A DNA stretch of 64,000 nt from Ruminococcus difficilis (GTDB lineage: Bacteria > Bacillota_A > Clostridia > Oscillospirales > Acutalibacteraceae): the NCBI RefSeq assembly GCF_016680995.1, contig NZ_JAEQMG010000035.1, positions 62,001-126,000 of the forward strand, written 5' to 3'. Both the position numbers and the translations under genes were made by a program. Below are positions 24,184 through 32,938 of the stretch, one piece after another; position 1 is the first letter of the stretch, and each line of letters begins with the position of its first letter. The notes under the pieces are model-generated. The model ran no database searches, was not told the DNA's origin, and worked only from the letters and a program-made list of their open reading frames with translations.

Positions 24184-24780
24184 AAAACTGAAGATTGAAG
24201 ACTGAAGAATGAATAATGATGATTGTAAGGAAGAGTTTCAGCATATTTGTAGGGGAGGGGTGCTCCCCGTTGGGGAGACGTCACGAAGTGACAGAGGGGG
24301 AGGCGTCTCCGCCGAGGAATGCTCCTCCCGAAACGTTTGTGAAGATGATATTAATATGCGGAGCAAATCAATTTTTCCGTAACGCTACGGGATGGTCATT
24401 GACCATCCGCTTGGTAGAAGCATAGATTTCCTATCTATGGCTTTCGATAACAGAAACGCCCGGCATTCTGCGGATGACCAATGGTCATCCCTACGGAAGC
24501 ATACATTCCCTCAACGATCATTGCATTTTAAACAAACGCTCTGCTGCGGGAGCAGCACAGTGGCGCTTAGCCAATCGCAGATACAGGGGACCCCATAACT
24601 CCCCGAGTTATGGGGAGAGGAGGAGCCGCCACACGAGATCAAAGCGTACCAACCGGATACGCTTATCGAGTACGGCGTGTAACGACGATGGAGCGCTGTT
24701 GCATGGGAGTTGTAAACCAAATCAAAGATTTGGACAACTCCTCAAAGCCGCTCCCCTGCAAATAATACCGCGAACAGCAT
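24184..24780. repeat. Repeat block upstream of nrdD
   Basis: Heptads TGAAGAT/TGAAGAC/TGAAGAA at about 24186-24218. A GTAGGGGAGGGGTGCTCCCC unit with GACGTCACGAAGTGACAGAG (about 24250-24330). A CGTAGGGA-type palindromic unit at about 24381-24495. Two-hairpin copy B at 24558-24741, and CGGGAGCAGCA...GCCGCTCCCC flanks. Apart from the NrdR boxes, 23773-24840 holds no gene. Confidence 0.8.
24558..24741 (+). repeat. Two-hairpin repeat, long form (184 nt), copy B
   Basis: Almost identical to copy A (8977-9160), including the inserted hairpin CCCATAACTCCCCGAGTTATGGG and GCGTACCAACCGGATACGC. Both long copies are flanked by the same CGGGAGCAGCA / GCCGCTCCCC palindrome halves, as if the repeat had landed in the loop of that palindrome. 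Confidence 0.87.
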
Positions 24781-24840
24781 GAAAAAGTCCGCCCCCGAGC
24801 TTCGGGCGCGGATCATGCGCTTGATTTGTTGTCATATAAG

Positions 24841-25296
24841 TCAGTGGGGTATTCCGTTATGTTGTCCCCATGTTAATGTCGTGTAGATTAAAATGGTTAG
24901 GAGCAGAATAAAATATACCGCGATGATCACAGTGGCAATGATCGAGATGATCAATCCCGCTTTGCCGATACCGTTTCCCATGCGCATAGCTTTGCGGGAT
25001 TTTGCGCCGAGTACAATGCCGATTATCCCTATCACAAGAGCAAATGGAAGTAACAGACACATTAAAAGCATAAATTCGAGTACGGTGCCGAAGATGTAAT
25101 CGAATAATCCCGAAAAAGGTAAATAGAGTAAAATCTGACCGAAGGTGAGAAAGAACAGCAGGATGATTCCGATTATCAAGGAGGCGAGCCCTTTCTTGTC
25201 CGCACTTTTTCGAAATTCCGACGGAACAGGATTGTTGCGGGGATCGATCTCAACGTAGTTGGTTGGGTGATTGGGAATTTGACTGTTAGTATTCAT
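24841..25296 (-). CDS. DUF4190-like small membrane protein
   Basis: About 151 aa from ATG 25296, seven bases behind GGAGG; a GTG one codon upstream is closer than ideal. An N-terminal soluble Pro/Asn-rich stretch is followed by KKGLASLIIGIILLFFLTFG and two or three more hydrophobic segments. It includes ALVIGIIGIVLGAKSRKAMR, with the alternation typical of DUF4190 proteins (a membrane pair around LGxxxxxKA). The function is unknown. It has its own promoter and lies downstream of the putP terminator. Confidence 0.75.
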   Translation of the reverse strand: MNTNSQIPNHPTNYVEIDPRNNPVPSEFRKSADKKGLASLIIGIILLFFLTFGQILLYLPFSGLFDYIFGTVLEFMLLMCLLLPFALVIGIIGIVLGAKSRKAMRMGNGIGKAGLIISIIATVIIAVYFILLLTILIYTTLTWGQHNGIPH

Positions 25297-25323
25297 CACA
25301 TCACCTCCGATTTTGATAGTTAC

Positions 25324-25352
25324 ATTATATCACGACCTTTGCAGATAATCAA
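25324..25352 (-). promoter_or_regulatory. Promoter of the DUF4190-like gene
   Basis: Minus strand: TTGATT (25347-25352), 17 bp, TATAAT (25324-25329), extended-10 TGA. Confidence 0.8.
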
Positions 25353-25365
25353 TAGAGGTATACAA

Positions 25366-25390
25366 AAACGCCCCCGAAATCGGGAGCGTT
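25366..25390 (-). terminator. Terminator of putP
   Basis: Minus strand AACGCTCCCGA-TT-TCGGGGGCGTT followed by TTTG. Between it and the putP stop are a REP-like unit and a short heptad array (CCGTTAACCGTTAACC, about 25484-25503). Confidence 0.85.
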
Positions 25391-25506
25391 TGCTTGATGA
25401 TGATTCGGTTGAGATTGCCGTGGAGGCGGACGCACGTGTCGTTGCGGTGACAATGATCGATCAGGTGCGGACGGAGTCCGCCATCAACCGTTAACCGTTA
25501 ACCGGC

Positions 25507-27087
25507 TCAGATCTCTACCGTATTGACTTTGTCGAATTCTTCTTCGATCTCGGCGGAGGGCTTCTTGGTGATCAGGGTCACGATGACCGCAACGACCAGT
25601 GCCAGCGCGAAACCGACGACCAGGCAATATACACCGGTCAGCTGTTTGAGAGTACGGATAGCATTGCCTTCAGCATCTACCATATTAAACAGCGGGATGT
25701 AATCCCAAATAACGGTGCTCGCAAAGCCGACGATCATACCCGCGACGGCGCCCGGAAGGTTAAAGCGCTTCCAGAACAGGGAAAGCAGGATGATCGGGCC
25801 AAACGCCGCGCCGAAGCCGCCCCACGCATATTCGACCAACTCCATAACAGAGGGGTTGGGCTTGAGAGCGATGAAAAACGCGATGATCGCGACTACCACA
25901 ACAGCGATTCTGCCGACGAGCAAAGAGGTTTTTTCGCTTGCGTCTTTTTTGATAACGCCCTTGAACATATCTTCGCTTACAGCGGACGCGGTGACCAGCA
26001 GCTGGCTGTCAGCCGTAGACATGATCGCGGCAAGGATACCGCACAGGAAGATGCCGCCGATGAAGACGAGGAAGATGTTGCCGTCGAAGATCTGCAGGAT
26101 CGATTTGATGAATACAAGTTCTTTCTTTCCGTTGGCAATGAGATCCTCATTAAGGAAGCCTCTGGCTACAACGCCGAGGAAGCAGGCTGCGCCAAGCGAC
26201 AGAATGACCCATACGATGGCGATAACGCGGCTCTTCTTGACCTCTTTATCGCTTTTGATCGCCATGAAGCGAATCAGGATATGCGGCATACCGAAGTAGC
26301 CCAGTGCCCATCCGAGACCGGCAGGTCCGAGAATGATCTCTTTCACGGTCAGATTGCTGCCGGTATCATTCTTGAACAGGCTTAGGAATCCCGCAGGATC
26401 CGCGACGCCCTTCGCGGACAGAGCGCCTTGGAGATCGCCGCTGATAGAAATGTATGCGATGATCGGAACAGCGAGGATCGCGACCAGCATCAAAAGACCC
26501 TGGATAAAGTCAGTGTAGCATACCGCCTTGAAGCCGCCGAGCAGGGTATAGATGAGAATGACGACTGCTGCAACAGCCAGACCGACAACATAAGCGGTGT
26601 TATCGTCAGCGCCGGTACCGAATACATTCGCAAAGAGCTTAGCGCCCGATACAAATGCCGAGGCGGTGTAGACCGCGAAGAATACGATGATGATAATGGA
26701 CGATACGATCTTGAGCACGCCCTTCTTATCGTGGAAGCGGTTCTCAAAGAAGCTGGGGATCGTCAGCGAGTTGTTCGCGACGATGGTGTACTTTCTCAGC
26801 CTTCTGGCGACTAAGAACCAGTTGAGGACGGTACCGATCAGCAGACCGATCGCGATCCATGCCGATCCTGTACCGGCAGCATAGATCGCGCCGGGCAGAC
26901 CCATCAGCAGCCATCCGCTCATATCGGACGCCTGCGCTGAGAGCGCCGCAGTCCATGAGCCGAGTCCGCGACCGCCGAGGAAGTAGTCTTCGTTGTTGCT
27001 CTGCTTGCTGTTCAAGGCGCCGATGAGGATCATCATGCCCATGTATACAACAAACGCAACAAGAACGACAATAGTGTTGGTTGACAT
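25507..27087 (-). CDS. putP: Sodium/proline symporter
   Basis: 526-aa solute:sodium symporter (SSF family) with about 13 membrane helices. The family signatures are DYFLGGRGLGSWTAALSAQA near the N-terminus, ASDMSGWLLMGLPGA, and GGILAAIMSTADSQLLVTAS-type sequence in the middle. This matches PutP, which takes up L-proline with Na+. Substrate assignment rests on overall resemblance and is likely but not certain. It has its own promoter, with a copy of the TetR operator immediately upstream. Confidence 0.88.
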   Translation of the reverse strand: MSTNTIVVLVAFVVYMGMMILIGALNSKQSNNEDYFLGGRGLGSWTAALSAQASDMSGWLLMGLPGAIYAAGTGSAWIAIGLLIGTVLNWFLVARRLRKYTIVANNSLTIPSFFENRFHDKKGVLKIVSSIIIIVFFAVYTASAFVSGAKLFANVFGTGADDNTAYVVGLAVAAVVILIYTLLGGFKAVCYTDFIQGLLMLVAILAVPIIAYISISGDLQGALSAKGVADPAGFLSLFKNDTGSNLTVKEIILGPAGLGWALGYFGMPHILIRFMAIKSDKEVKKSRVIAIVWVILSLGAACFLGVVARGFLNEDLIANGKKELVFIKSILQIFDGNIFLVFIGGIFLCGILAAIMSTADSQLLVTASAVSEDMFKGVIKKDASEKTSLLVGRIAVVVVAIIAFFIALKPNPSVMELVEYAWGGFGAAFGPIILLSLFWKRFNLPGAVAGMIVGFASTVIWDYIPLFNMVDAEGNAIRTLKQLTGVYCLVVGFALALVVAVIVTLITKKPSAEIEEEFDKVNTVEI

Positions 27088-27205
27088 TCTTTTCCCTCCA
27101 ATAATTAATGTAGGGGAGGGGCTTGCTCCTCCCGTGATCGGGATTCAGTTCTCCCGAAATGACAGCGGAATCATCCGCCTGGTTTCTGTTGTATGGAACA
27201 ACACC

Positions 27206-27270
27206 AGTATATCTTAGCACATTAAATTGTGAAAATCAATATAGAATAAAGTATAGACTGATTTTGATAC
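27206..27270 (-). promoter_or_regulatory. putP promoter with TetR-operator-like site
   Basis: Minus strand TTGATT-17-TAAGAT (extended-10 TGC) lies at roughly 27206-27236. Just upstream, 27251-27270 reads GTATAGACTGATTTTGATAC. That 20-bp site matches 15 of 20 positions of the palindrome that overlaps the promoter of the adjacent tetR-type gene (27960-27979). Confidence 0.6.
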
Positions 27271-27292
27271 GAATTGCAATGATATATAGAAA

Positions 27293-27335
27293 AAGCCTGT
27301 TATACAGCTGATTTTTAACAAGACTATATAACAGA
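27293..27335 (-). terminator. Terminator-like hairpin after the TetR gene
   Basis: Minus strand CTGTTATA...TATAACAG (loop about 20 nt) followed by GCTTTTTC. It separates the TetR gene from putP. Confidence 0.6.
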
Positions 27336-27358
27336 CTGAATCGTTGACAAAAAACTTT

Positions 27359-27940
27359 TTAAATACGGATCGCGCTGAGCATCAGCGGCATCACGCTGCC
27401 CGCGTACTCCGTCAGCGAGTATTCGCCGCCGTGCAGACACCAGTCGTACAGCAGCGCCCTTTCGGTGATCGCGTACAGGCGCACGATCTCCGCCGAGGAC
27501 TTTTGCCGCGTGATCTCGCCGCGCTCCTGACCTTGGATCGTCAGCTTTTTGAGCAGGCGGTAGTACAGGCGGGTGTGATCGAGCAGCTCCTTCTGCCCGC
27601 GCTTACTCAGCTGTTGCGCGTACAGGCGCGAGAGCAGTTCGATGTCGATGTTGTTCTCGATCATCATGCACAGCTCGCGTGTGAGGAACAGCATGTTGTC
27701 GACGGCGTTTTTGCCGTAATCGAGCTGTTGCTCCAGCTCGGCGTATTTCTCGTCAAAGAGATAGGCGAGGGAGCCGATCAGACTGTCCTTGCTCTCAAAG
27801 TAGTGGTAGAACGAGCCCTTGGAGGTGCCGGACAGGCGTATGATCTCGTCAACGGTGGTGTTGTCAAAGCCCTGATCGTAGAACAGCTGCCATGCCGCCG
27901 AGACGATCTTGCTTTTGGTTTGGTTGTTGGATTTCCTCAT
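27359..27940 (-). CDS. TetR-family transcriptional regulator
   Basis: 193 aa from ATG 27940, chosen because GGAG lies eight bases upstream; the GTG at 27949 overlaps GGAG. The N-terminal helix-turn-helix is typical: KIVSAAWQLFYDQGFDNTTV, DEIIRLSGTSKGSFYHYFES. The C-terminal ligand domain is not assignable to a subfamily. A perfect-looking 20-bp palindrome overlaps its promoter, and a diverged copy lies at putP, so autorepression and control of the downstream symporter gene are predicted. Confidence 0.9.
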   Translation of the reverse strand: MRKSNNQTKSKIVSAAWQLFYDQGFDNTTVDEIIRLSGTSKGSFYHYFESKDSLIGSLAYLFDEKYAELEQQLDYGKNAVDNMLFLTRELCMMIENNIDIELLSRLYAQQLSKRGQKELLDHTRLYYRLLKKLTIQGQERGEITRQKSSAEIVRLYAITERALLYDWCLHGGEYSLTEYAGSVMPLMLSAIRI

Positions 27941-27959
27941 GTGTTTCACTCCGGTAACA

Positions 27960-27999
27960 GTATAGACTATATTCTATACTACGGTCTGCCGACTGTCAA
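27960..27999 (-). promoter_or_regulatory. Promoter and operator of the TetR gene
   Basis: Minus strand: TTGACA (27994-27999), 17 bp, TAGAAT (27971-27976). The palindrome GTATAGACTATATTCTATAC (27960-27979; 7-bp arms GTATAGA/TCTATAC) covers the -10. Confidence 0.78.
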
Positions 28000-28019
28000 G
28001 ACGGCGGCATTGCACAGTA

Positions 28020-28600
28020 CCCTTCAATTCGCTGAAAGGTTTACTGTAGGGAGGGGCTTGTTGCTCAGCCGCAGACGGCACCCCTCTGCCCTTCGGGCAC
28101 CTCCCCAGCGGGGAGACCCCTCCCGAAAAATATCCGTAATATGTCGTTTAAATGCGGAGCAAATCAATTTCTTCGTAGGGTACGGCGCTTGGACACGCGT
28201 GTCCGACGTACCGAAACCTTTCCATGAAACGCTATCCAACGCGAAGCAAATCCATTTTGCCGTAGGGACGACTATCGGTCGTCCGCAGAATGACGGGCGT
28301 TTTCGTTATCGAAAACGTTAGATAGGAATACGACGTTTCTGCCATGCGGTACGTCGACAAGCGCCGTACCCTACAGAACGTACAGTTCCTTAACGAACGT
28401 TACATTTTAACCAACGCTCTGCCATGCGGATGGTCAATGACCATCCCTACGGAAACATCCATCTTCTCAACTGACGCGATCCATAAACCAACGCTCTGCG
28501 GCGGGAGCAGCAAGCCGCTCCCCTACAAATACGCTGAAACGTTCACTGTAGGGGAGGGGCTTGCTCCTCCCGAAACCTATCCGAAATATGTCGTATAAAT
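28020..28600. repeat. Block of variable palindromes upstream of alr
   Basis: Units include GGGACGACTATCGGTCGTCC (about 28263), GGATGGTCAATGACCATCC (about 28428-28450), GGGAGCAGCAAGCCGCTCCC (about 28502), GGGGAGGGGCTTGCTCCTCCC (about 28550) and a GTAGGGTACGGCGCTTGGAC unit (about 28176). Frames match the blocks at 5190, 9237, 15443 and 24381. No gene is supported in 27950-28752. Confidence 0.75.
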
Positions 28601-28690
28601 GCGAAGCATATCTATTTTGCCGTGCCCCACGGAAAAACATCCCTCTGTTATTGGGGCGTACCGCCGCATCCACAAATTTCTCCTGTTATA

Positions 28691-28719
28691 TTGTAATTAA
28701 TCTTAAATTGTATTATAAT
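28691..28719 (+). promoter_or_regulatory. Promoter of alr
   Basis: TTGTAA (28691-28696), 17 bp, TATAAT (28714-28719), about 34 bp upstream of the TTG start codon. Confidence 0.8.
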
Positions 28720-28752
28720 AACGATATATATGCTTCTGAGGGAGTGACATTT

Positions 28753-29961
28753 TTGGAAGACAATCTGATATTTACCCGCCGGTTATGGGCGGAGATCAAT
28801 ATGAATTCGATCCGTGAGAATTATGAGGCGATCCGCAACGCGATCGGCGAGGGCGTCAAGCTCTGCTGTGTCGTCAAGGCGGACGGCTACGGTCACGGCG
28901 CTGTGGAGATCTGCAAGCTCTATCATGAGCTGGGGGTGGATTTTCTGGCGGTGTCCAATCTGGATGAGGCGCTGGAGCTGCGCAGAGCCGAGATCGAAGA
29001 GCCGATCCTCATCCTCGGCTATACGCCCGCGAACCGCTGTCGTGATCTGAGCCGTCAGAATATCTCACAGGCGGTGTACAGCCTCGACTACGCCAAGGAG
29101 CTGTCGCACTGGTGCGAGGAGTTCAGCGTGGAAGTCAAGACGCACATCAAGCTCGACACCGGTATGAGCCGTATCGGGTTTATGTGTCAGGAATTTCCGA
29201 GAGATAATAATTCTATAGAAGAAATAAAAGAAGCGTGCAGTCTGCCGCGTATCATCCCCGAAGGCGTGTTCACGCACTTCGCGGTCGCCGATGACGGTGA
29301 TAACGGTGAAGCGTATACGAAGAAGCAGTATGAGAACTTCATCCACACGGTGGACGAGCTGGAAAAGCAGGGGATTCGATTTGCGATCCGTCACTGCTCC
29401 AATTCCGGCGCGATCATGGATTATCCGTCCATGCGCCTCGATATGGTCAGGGCGGGTATCGTGCTGTACGGTTACGCACCCTCGGAGAATATGCGCAATC
29501 AGTTGGATCTCAAGCCCGCCATGCGGCTTAAAACCCTGATCTCGCACGTCAAGACCGTCAAGGCGGGTACCACCGTCAGCTACGGCCGCACCTTCACCGC
29601 CGCGCATGATATGCGTATCGCCACCGTGCCGGTCGGATATGCCGACGGCTACATACGCGCGTATGCCGAAAAGGGCTATATGTTCGTATGGGACAAGACC
29701 AAGAAGTTCGGCAAAAACTGCCCGATCATCGGACGGATCTGCATGGATCAGACCATGCTGGACGTCACCGATTTTCCCGAGGCTCAGGTCGGCAATGTGG
29801 TCGTCGTGTTCGGTAACGGCAATGATGGTGAGCCGACCGCGGAGGATATCGCGAGCTGGGGCAATACCATCAGCTATGAGGTGTTGTGCGCCGTATCAAA
29901 GCGTGTCCCCAGATTGTACAGAACCAACTGGATCACAGGGAATGTGGTGTATAAAATCTAA
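28753..29961 (+). CDS. alr: Alanine racemase
   Basis: 402 aa from TTG 28753; GAGGGAG lies eight bases upstream and RRLWAEINMNSIRENYEAIR then falls at the normal distance from the N-terminus. The PLP-lysine site is CCVVKADGYGHGAVEI. The second catalytic residue, Tyr, lies near VSYGRTFTA, and the C-terminal beta domain contains IGRICMDQTMLDVTDF. It converts L-Ala to D-Ala for peptidoglycan. Around 29209-29229 is an AT-rich patch encoding NSIEEIK, unlike the surrounding codon use. A family-1 element separates it from polA. Confidence 0.95.
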   Translation: MEDNLIFTRRLWAEINMNSIRENYEAIRNAIGEGVKLCCVVKADGYGHGAVEICKLYHELGVDFLAVSNLDEALELRRAEIEEPILILGYTPANRCRDLSRQNISQAVYSLDYAKELSHWCEEFSVEVKTHIKLDTGMSRIGFMCQEFPRDNNSIEEIKEACSLPRIIPEGVFTHFAVADDGDNGEAYTKKQYENFIHTVDELEKQGIRFAIRHCSNSGAIMDYPSMRLDMVRAGIVLYGYAPSENMRNQLDLKPAMRLKTLISHVKTVKAGTTVSYGRTFTAAHDMRIATVPVGYADGYIRAYAEKGYMFVWDKTKKFGKNCPIIGRICMDQTMLDVTDFPEAQVGNVVVVFGNGNDGEPTAEDIASWGNTISYEVLCAVSKRVPRLYRTNWITGNVVYKI

Positions 29962-29964
29962 AAA

Positions 29965-30131
29965 GGCTCCCTTTGGTAAAGGGAGCTGTCGCAAAGCGAC
30001 TGAGGGATTGCAATATTGTCCGAGCAAAGCGAGAAACTATTTTAATTCGGTTGCCATGATAATTGGCGAGTAATACAATCCCTCCGAGTTTTGCTTTGCA
30101 AAACCCACCTCCCTTTACCAAAGGGAGGCTT
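29965..30131. repeat. Family-1 element between alr and polA
   Basis: A complete, compact copy: GGCTCCCTTTGGTAAAGGGA, GTCGC-AAA-GCGAC, GAGGGATTG ... CAATCCCTC, GTTTTGC-TTT-GCAAAAC, CCTCCCTTTACCAAAGGGAGG. Its right end abuts the polA Shine-Dalgarno sequence. Confidence 0.9.
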
Positions 30132-30143
30132 TGAGGAGTCAAT

Positions 30144-32738
30144 ATGAAACTATTAGTAGTAGACGGAAACAGTATATTGAACCGCGCGTTCTACGGCATC
30201 AAGCCGCTGACCACCAAGGACGGTCAGTTCACGAACGCGATCTATGGCTTTTTGACCATGTTTGACCGCATGAGGTCGGACGTCAAGCCCGACGCGGTGG
30301 CGATCGCCTTTGACCTCAAGGCAAAGACCTTTCGCCACAAGGCGTATGATCTGTATAAGGCGAACCGCAAGGGTATGCCCGAGGAGCTGCACATGCAGAT
30401 GGCGCCGCTCAAGGAGCTCTTGACCGATCTGGGCTATCAGCTCGTCACCTGCGAGGGCTATGAGGCGGATGATATCCTCGGCACGCTTTCCAAGGCGTGT
30501 GCCGACAGCGGCAACACCTGCGTCATCGCGACCGGTGACCGCGACAGTCTGCAGCTCGTGAACGACAGTGTTTCGGTGCGGTTATCGAAGAACCTCAACG
30601 GCACCATGCTCTATACGCCCGACGTCGTCAAAGAGGAATACGGTGTGGAGCCGAAGAAGCTGATTGAGATCAAGGCGATCCAGGGGGACAGCTCCGATAA
30701 CATCCCCGGCGTTGCCGGCATCGGACCCAAGGGCGCGACCGAGCTGATCCAAAAGTACGGCGACATCGACTATATCTATGACCACCTTGACGAGCTGGAC
30801 ATCAAGCCCGGTATGAGGGCGAAGCTCGAGAAGAGCAAGGATAACTGCTTTATGAGCCGTATGCTCGGCGAGATCTGCCTGACCGCTCCGATCGATACGG
30901 AGCTTGACCGCTATCTGGTCGGCGAGGGTGATAAAGCCGCCGCCGCGCGATTGATGGCACGGCTCGAGCTGTTCTCGCTGATCAAGAAGTATGACCTGGA
31001 GCTGTCGGAGGACAAGGTTGTCGAGCAGGATGAACAGCGGACGTTTAAGGTCGTCGACGCCGACAGTGAAACGGTAGATAAAATTCTTTCAGAGAATAAA
31101 GAACTGTATGTTCAAATTTCTTTTGAAGAAAATAATGATAGTCATCCTGAGGGTGCAAACCTGCGGCAATCGCAACCGAAGACTGCTTATATTTCTACAG
31201 AAGAAATATTATATCGAGTTAATTCCACAGAAGAAATAAAAAAGGTTCTGAGCAGCGGCAAAAAGCTCTATACGGACAACAGCAAGCCGATCTTCGCCTA
31301 CTGTGACCGTGAGGGGATCGAGGCGGATATCGCCTTTGATACCTCGCTTGCCGCCTATTTGCTCAGCCCCTCGTCGTCCAGCTATGAGTCCGAACGGCTC
31401 TGCGCCGAGTACAGCATTCCCGTCGCGACGGCTGAGAGCGGGGAAGAGGGCTTAGGCTTCATCCACGCGCTGCCCGCTTTGTGCAAGCGCCTTGCCGACG
31501 ATATCCACGAGATCGCCAACGATCAACTGCTCTACGAGATCGAGATACCGCTCGCGCGGGTATTGGCGCGGATGGAGAATCTCGGCTTTATGGTCGACGT
31601 CGAGGCGATCCGCGGCTACGGAGAACAGCTCGGCAAAGAGGCGGACGAACTGCAGGCGTCCATCTATGAGGATGTGGGCTACGAGTTCAACATCAACTCG
31701 CCCAAGCAGCTCGCCAAGGCGCTGTTTGAGGATTTGAACCTGCCGCCGCGCAAAAAGACCAAGAGCGGTTATTCGACGAACGCCGAAGTGCTCGAAAGCC
31801 TGTTGCCCCTGCACCCGGTCATCTCAAAGATCCTGGAGTACCGCACGGTCGCCAAGCTCAAATCGACCTACTGCGACTCGCTGATCGACAAGGTCGCCGA
31901 CGACGGACGGATCCATTCGTCCTTTAACCAGACCGAGACCCGGACGGGGCGTATCAGCTCCACCGAGCCGAATTTGCAGAATATCCCCGTGCGTACCGAG
32001 CGCGGACGCGAATTCCGCCGCTTCTTCAAGGCGAAGGACGGCTGTGTGCTGGTCGACGCGGATTACTCGCAGATCGAACTGCGCGTGCTCGCCCATATGG
32101 CGGGTGATGAAACCATGCGCAAGGCGTTCACCGACAATATCGATATCCACACCGTCACCGCGTCCGAGGTGTTCGGCGTGCCGATCGATCAGGTCACGCC
32201 GCTGATGCGTTCACGCGCGAAGGCGGTCAACTTCGGTATCGTCTACGGAATCGGCGCGTTCTCGCTGTCGAAGGATATCGGCGTTACCGTGCGAGAGGCG
32301 CAGAAATATATCGACAATTATCTGGCGCGATTCTCCGCGATCGACAGCTATATGAAGAAAACCATCGAGCAGGCTAAGGCGGACGGCTATGTGTCTACGC
32401 TCGAGGGCAGACGGCGTTATCTGCCGGAGCTTGCCGCGTCCAACTTCAATACCCGCTCCTTCGGCGAGCGTGTCGCGCGTAACGCGCCCATCCAAGGCAC
32501 CGCCGCCGATATCATCAAGATCGCGATGGTCAGGGTGGACGAGAGGTTGAAGCGCGAGAGCTTAGAGGCACGCCTGATCTTGCAGGTGCACGATGAATTG
32601 ATCGTCGAAGCGCCCGCGTTCGAGAGTATGCAGGTCGCGATGCTTTTGCAGGAAGAGATGGAGAACGCGGTTCATCTGAGCGTTCCCCTCACCGCCGAAG
32701 CATCCATGGGCGAGACATGGTATGAAGCAAAAGGCTGA
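30144..32738 (+). CDS. polA: DNA polymerase I
   Basis: 864 aa. The 5'-3' exonuclease domain (about 1-290) shows LLVVDGNSILNRAFYG and GDSSDNIPGVAGIGPKGATE. The middle domain lacks the Asp/Glu residues of an active proofreading exonuclease, as in many Firmicutes PolA. The polymerase domain shows LVDADYSQIELRVLAHMAGD, RSRAKAVNFGIVYGIGAFSL and ILQVHDELIVEAP. It acts in repair and Okazaki-fragment processing. GAGGAG precedes ATG 30144. AT-rich patches at 31080-31241 sit in the degenerate middle domain. Confidence 0.96.
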   Translation: MKLLVVDGNSILNRAFYGIKPLTTKDGQFTNAIYGFLTMFDRMRSDVKPDAVAIAFDLKAKTFRHKAYDLYKANRKGMPEELHMQMAPLKELLTDLGYQLVTCEGYEADDILGTLSKACADSGNTCVIATGDRDSLQLVNDSVSVRLSKNLNGTMLYTPDVVKEEYGVEPKKLIEIKAIQGDSSDNIPGVAGIGPKGATELIQKYGDIDYIYDHLDELDIKPGMRAKLEKSKDNCFMSRMLGEICLTAPIDTELDRYLVGEGDKAAAARLMARLELFSLIKKYDLELSEDKVVEQDEQRTFKVVDADSETVDKILSENKELYVQISFEENNDSHPEGANLRQSQPKTAYISTEEILYRVNSTEEIKKVLSSGKKLYTDNSKPIFAYCDREGIEADIAFDTSLAAYLLSPSSSSYESERLCAEYSIPVATAESGEEGLGFIHALPALCKRLADDIHEIANDQLLYEIEIPLARVLARMENLGFMVDVEAIRGYGEQLGKEADELQASIYEDVGYEFNINSPKQLAKALFEDLNLPPRKKTKSGYSTNAEVLESLLPLHPVISKILEYRTVAKLKSTYCDSLIDKVADDGRIHSSFNQTETRTGRISSTEPNLQNIPVRTERGREFRRFFKAKDGCVLVDADYSQIELRVLAHMAGDETMRKAFTDNIDIHTVTASEVFGVPIDQVTPLMRSRAKAVNFGIVYGIGAFSLSKDIGVTVREAQKYIDNYLARFSAIDSYMKKTIEQAKADGYVSTLEGRRRYLPELAASNFNTRSFGERVARNAPIQGTAADIIKIAMVRVDERLKRESLEARLILQVHDELIVEAPAFESMQVAMLLQEEMENAVHLSVPLTAEASMGETWYEAKG

Positions 32739-32741
32739 TGA

Positions 32742-32780
32742 TTGGTGAATGGTGAACGGTGAACGGTGAATGGTGAATGG
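32742..32780. repeat. (GGTGAAT/GGTGAAC)n heptad array after polA
   Basis: Starts within a few bases of the polA stop codon and leads into the palindrome half GGCGGGACAG and two-hairpin copy E. Confidence 0.9.
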
Positions 32781-32788
32781 CGGGACAG

Positions 32789-32877
32789 CAGTGGCGCTAA
32801 GCCAATCGCAGATAAATCTGCTCTTGGAGCGCTGTTGCATGGGAGTTGTATACCAAATCATAGATTTGGACAACGCC
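32789..32877 (+). repeat. Two-hairpin repeat, short form (89 nt), copy E
   Basis: Same length and structure as copies C and D, flanked by CGGGA and CCCGC palindrome halves. Confidence 0.85.
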
Positions 32878-32938
32878 TCAACCCGCACCCGATTATAATG
32901 AGTCCTCGCAATGACAGCGAAACTGAAAGGTGATCAAT

